Source: Pseudomonadales bacterium
Lineage (GTDB): Bacteria > Pseudomonadota > Gammaproteobacteria > Pseudomonadales > Azotimanducaceae
NCBI GenBank assembly: GCA_024234635.1
Contig: JACKNX010000015.1
Span: 1-64,000 of the forward strand
Reading direction: 5' to 3'
DNA length: 64,000 bases
Positions within the stretch are counted from its first letter, which is position 1. Each line of letters opens with the position of its first letter. Below are positions 62,618-64,000 of the stretch, in pieces. The notes under the pieces are model-generated. The model made no database searches. It had not been told where the DNA came from and saw only the letters and a list, made by a program, of their open reading frames with translations. Both the position numbers and the translations under genes were made by a program.

Positions 62618-63943
62618 ATGCAACGATTTGCCTGCGACCTCATCATCGACGCCGCCTGGGTCCTGCCCATCGCCCCGGAAAACCGGGCGCTGTCCGCCCA
62701 CAGCGTATGCGTCACGGACGGCAGAATCGTCGCTCTGGGACCGACCCCGGACGTGCACGGCGCCTGGGAAGCCAGGCATCGGGTGAGCTTCGAAGACGGC
62801 ATCCTCACCCCTGGCCTGGTCAATGCCCACACCCACGCCGCCATGACGCTGCTGCGCGGGGTCGGCGAGGACCTGCCGCTGGAACGCTGGCTCAGGGACT
62901 GCATCTGGCCGTTGGAAAATGCCCTGGTAAACGAGGATTTCGTGGCTGCCGGCACGGAACTCGCCGTGGCGGAAATGCTGCGGCGCGGCATCACCACCTT
63001 CACGGACATGTACTTTTTTCCGGAAACGACGGCGCGTGTGGCGCGAGCGGCTGGCATGCGCGCCGTGCTCGCGTTTCCGGTCTTCGAAGGGAGCACCGCC
63101 TGGAGCCGCGGCGTGGAAGACTGCTTCCATCTCGGCCTGGCACTGCACGACGCCTGCCGCGGTGATCCGCTGGTGGAGGTGGCTTTCGGGCCGCATGCGC
63201 CGTATTCCGTCAGCATGTCCACGCTCGAGAAGATCAACATGTACGCGCAGGAGCTTGGGCTCGGTGTCCACATTCACCTGCACGAAACCGCGCACGAAGT
63301 GGCGGAAGCCAGGCGTCTGCACGGACGTTCCTGGGTGCACGTGCTCGGCGACATCGGCCTGATCAGCCCGCAACTGCAGGCCGTGCACATGACCCAGCTC
63401 GAAGACGACGAAATCCGGCTGCTGGCGAATCATGGGGCGAGTGTCATCCACTGCCCGAACGCCAACATGAAGCTGGCTGATGGCACCTGCCCGCTGACCC
63501 GCCTGGTAGCCAACGGCGTGAATGTCGCCATCGGCACCGACGGGGCGGCCGCCAACAACAGCCTGGACGTGCTGGCTGATGCGCGCACCGCCGCCCTGCT
63601 CGCGAAGCTGCAGGCGGGTGACCCCACCGTCGCCGCCGCACCCGACATGCTGGCCCGAGCGACACTGGGCGGCGCCCGCGCACTTGGACGCGAAGCGCAG
63701 CTGGGCTCCGTGGAACCCGGCAAACTGGCGGACCTGGTCGTCTTTGTGCCCGACAGCCCCGCGGCGCTGCCGCTGTACGACCCTTTTGCGGCCTTGTTGC
63801 ACACTGGCAGCGCCTTTTCAGTGGCAGCTTCCTGGGTGGCCGGCACACAAGTGGTGCACGCCGGACAACCCCGCCTGCTGGACGAAACCGCCATGCACGC
63901 ACACGTGCGCGAACAGGCGCAGCGCGTACGCGCGCACCGCTGA
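62618..63943 (+). CDS. mtaD: TRZ/ATZ-family amidohydrolase, probable 5'-methylthioadenosine/S-adenosylhomocysteine deaminase
   Basis: 441 residues. Metal-binding His71-x-His73 in VNAHTHAAMTLLRG, later HIHLHETAHEV, HCPNANMKLADG and the catalytic Asp in GTDGAAANNSLD. The same gene lies between gyrA (with mtnA) and ubiG in Pseudomonas, where it encodes an MTA deaminase; mtnA is absent here. A TATAAT sits at 62605-62610, 7 bases before the ATG, with no ribosome site, so a leaderless or very short-leader transcript is possible. Confidence 0.88.
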   Translation: MQRFACDLIIDAAWVLPIAPENRALSAHSVCVTDGRIVALGPTPDVHGAWEARHRVSFEDGILTPGLVNAHTHAAMTLLRGVGEDLPLERWLRDCIWPLENALVNEDFVAAGTELAVAEMLRRGITTFTDMYFFPETTARVARAAGMRAVLAFPVFEGSTAWSRGVEDCFHLGLALHDACRGDPLVEVAFGPHAPYSVSMSTLEKINMYAQELGLGVHIHLHETAHEVAEARRLHGRSWVHVLGDIGLISPQLQAVHMTQLEDDEIRLLANHGASVIHCPNANMKLADGTCPLTRLVANGVNVAIGTDGAAANNSLDVLADARTAALLAKLQAGDPTVAAAPDMLARATLGGARALGREAQLGSVEPGKLADLVVFVPDSPAALPLYDPFAALLHTGSAFSVAASWVAGTQVVHAGQPRLLDETAMHAHVREQAQRVRAHR

Positions 63944-63960
63944 CCTATCAGGACCATCAC

Positions 63961-64000
63961 ATGCTTTCGACCACAACGACGGACAACGTCGATCCCGCGG
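63961..64000 (+). CDS. ubiG: Ubiquinone biosynthesis O-methyltransferase, 5' end only
   Basis: First 13 codons (MLSTTTTDNVDPA) before the window ends. The NVDPA segment and the position after the TRZ/ATZ hydrolase match UbiG, which methylates ubiquinone intermediates. AGGA lies 7 bases upstream of the ATG. Confidence 0.75.
   Translation, partial: MLSTTTTDNVDPA

Overview
The window is GC-rich DNA from a gammaproteobacterium. Its right end carries the conserved block gyrA-serC-pheA-hisC-tyrA-cmk-rpsA-ihfB-lapA on the minus strand, with an MTA-deaminase-type hydrolase and the start of ubiG on the plus strand beyond gyrA. This order is typical of Pseudomonas and related gammaproteobacteria. The catabolic genes to the left (P450, Rieske oxygenase, flavin monooxygenases, extradiol-type VOC proteins, fumarylacetoacetate-hydrolase-fold enzymes, glutathione transferases, LLM oxidoreductase, PhyH dioxygenases) suggest an environmental heterotroph that oxidises aromatic, terpenoid or other hydrophobic compounds. 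I cannot name the genus from sequence alone.

Layout. 1-6.2 kb: a cut-off MFS transporter, a PhyH dioxygenase, an ICMT-like methyltransferase, a ThuA-fold protein and a divergent AmmeMemoRadiSam pair (radical SAM enzyme plus an AmrB-AmrA fusion). 6.2-9.2 kb: a minus-strand Rieske oxygenase, P450 and ferredoxin cluster. 9.5-11 kb: an exported protein with a CDFC motif followed by a TlpA-like thioredoxin. 11.2-20 kb: single genes and small sets of detoxification and catabolic type (amidohydrolase, EthD, TetR/FMN reductase, serine hydrolase, VOC, nitronate monooxygenase, GST). 20-24.3 kb: catabolic module A (TetR divergent from flavin monooxygenase, SDR, VOC and FAH). 24.5-31.5 kb: two cytochromes, two GST-like proteins, a nitroreductase, an MFS symporter and an SDR. 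31.7-36.2 kb: a decayed IS3-type transposase, a 7-bp tandem repeat, a 996-residue cyclase/ATPase regulator and mobile-element-like debris. 36.2-40.5 kb: catabolic module B (FAH divergent from TetR, flavin monooxygenase, VOC and SnoaL-like protein), parallel to module A. 40.5-47.2 kb: tRNA-Asn, an orphan prepilin, a five-gene minus-strand operon (ADH, LLM, thioesterase, PhyH, lipoprotein) and a divergent FAD oxidoreductase. 47.3-51.6 kb: a compact surface-polysaccharide locus (nucleotide-sugar dehydratase, WecA/WbpL-type transferase, glycosyltransferase). 51.9-64 kb: the housekeeping block.

How it fits together. Modules A and B each contain the parts for ring hydroxylation (FAD monooxygenase), extradiol-type cleavage (VOC with a His-His-Glu triad) and C-C bond hydrolysis (FAH), under a TetR-family regulator. 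Their substrates are unknown. Other unusual points: a structured repeat family with three copies, each lying just 3' of a gene in the same sense; a 7-bp tandem array upstream of the cyclase gene; an SDR lacking the catalytic Tyr and Lys; strong inverted repeats at TetR-controlled divergent promoters; and no aroA between tyrA and cmk.
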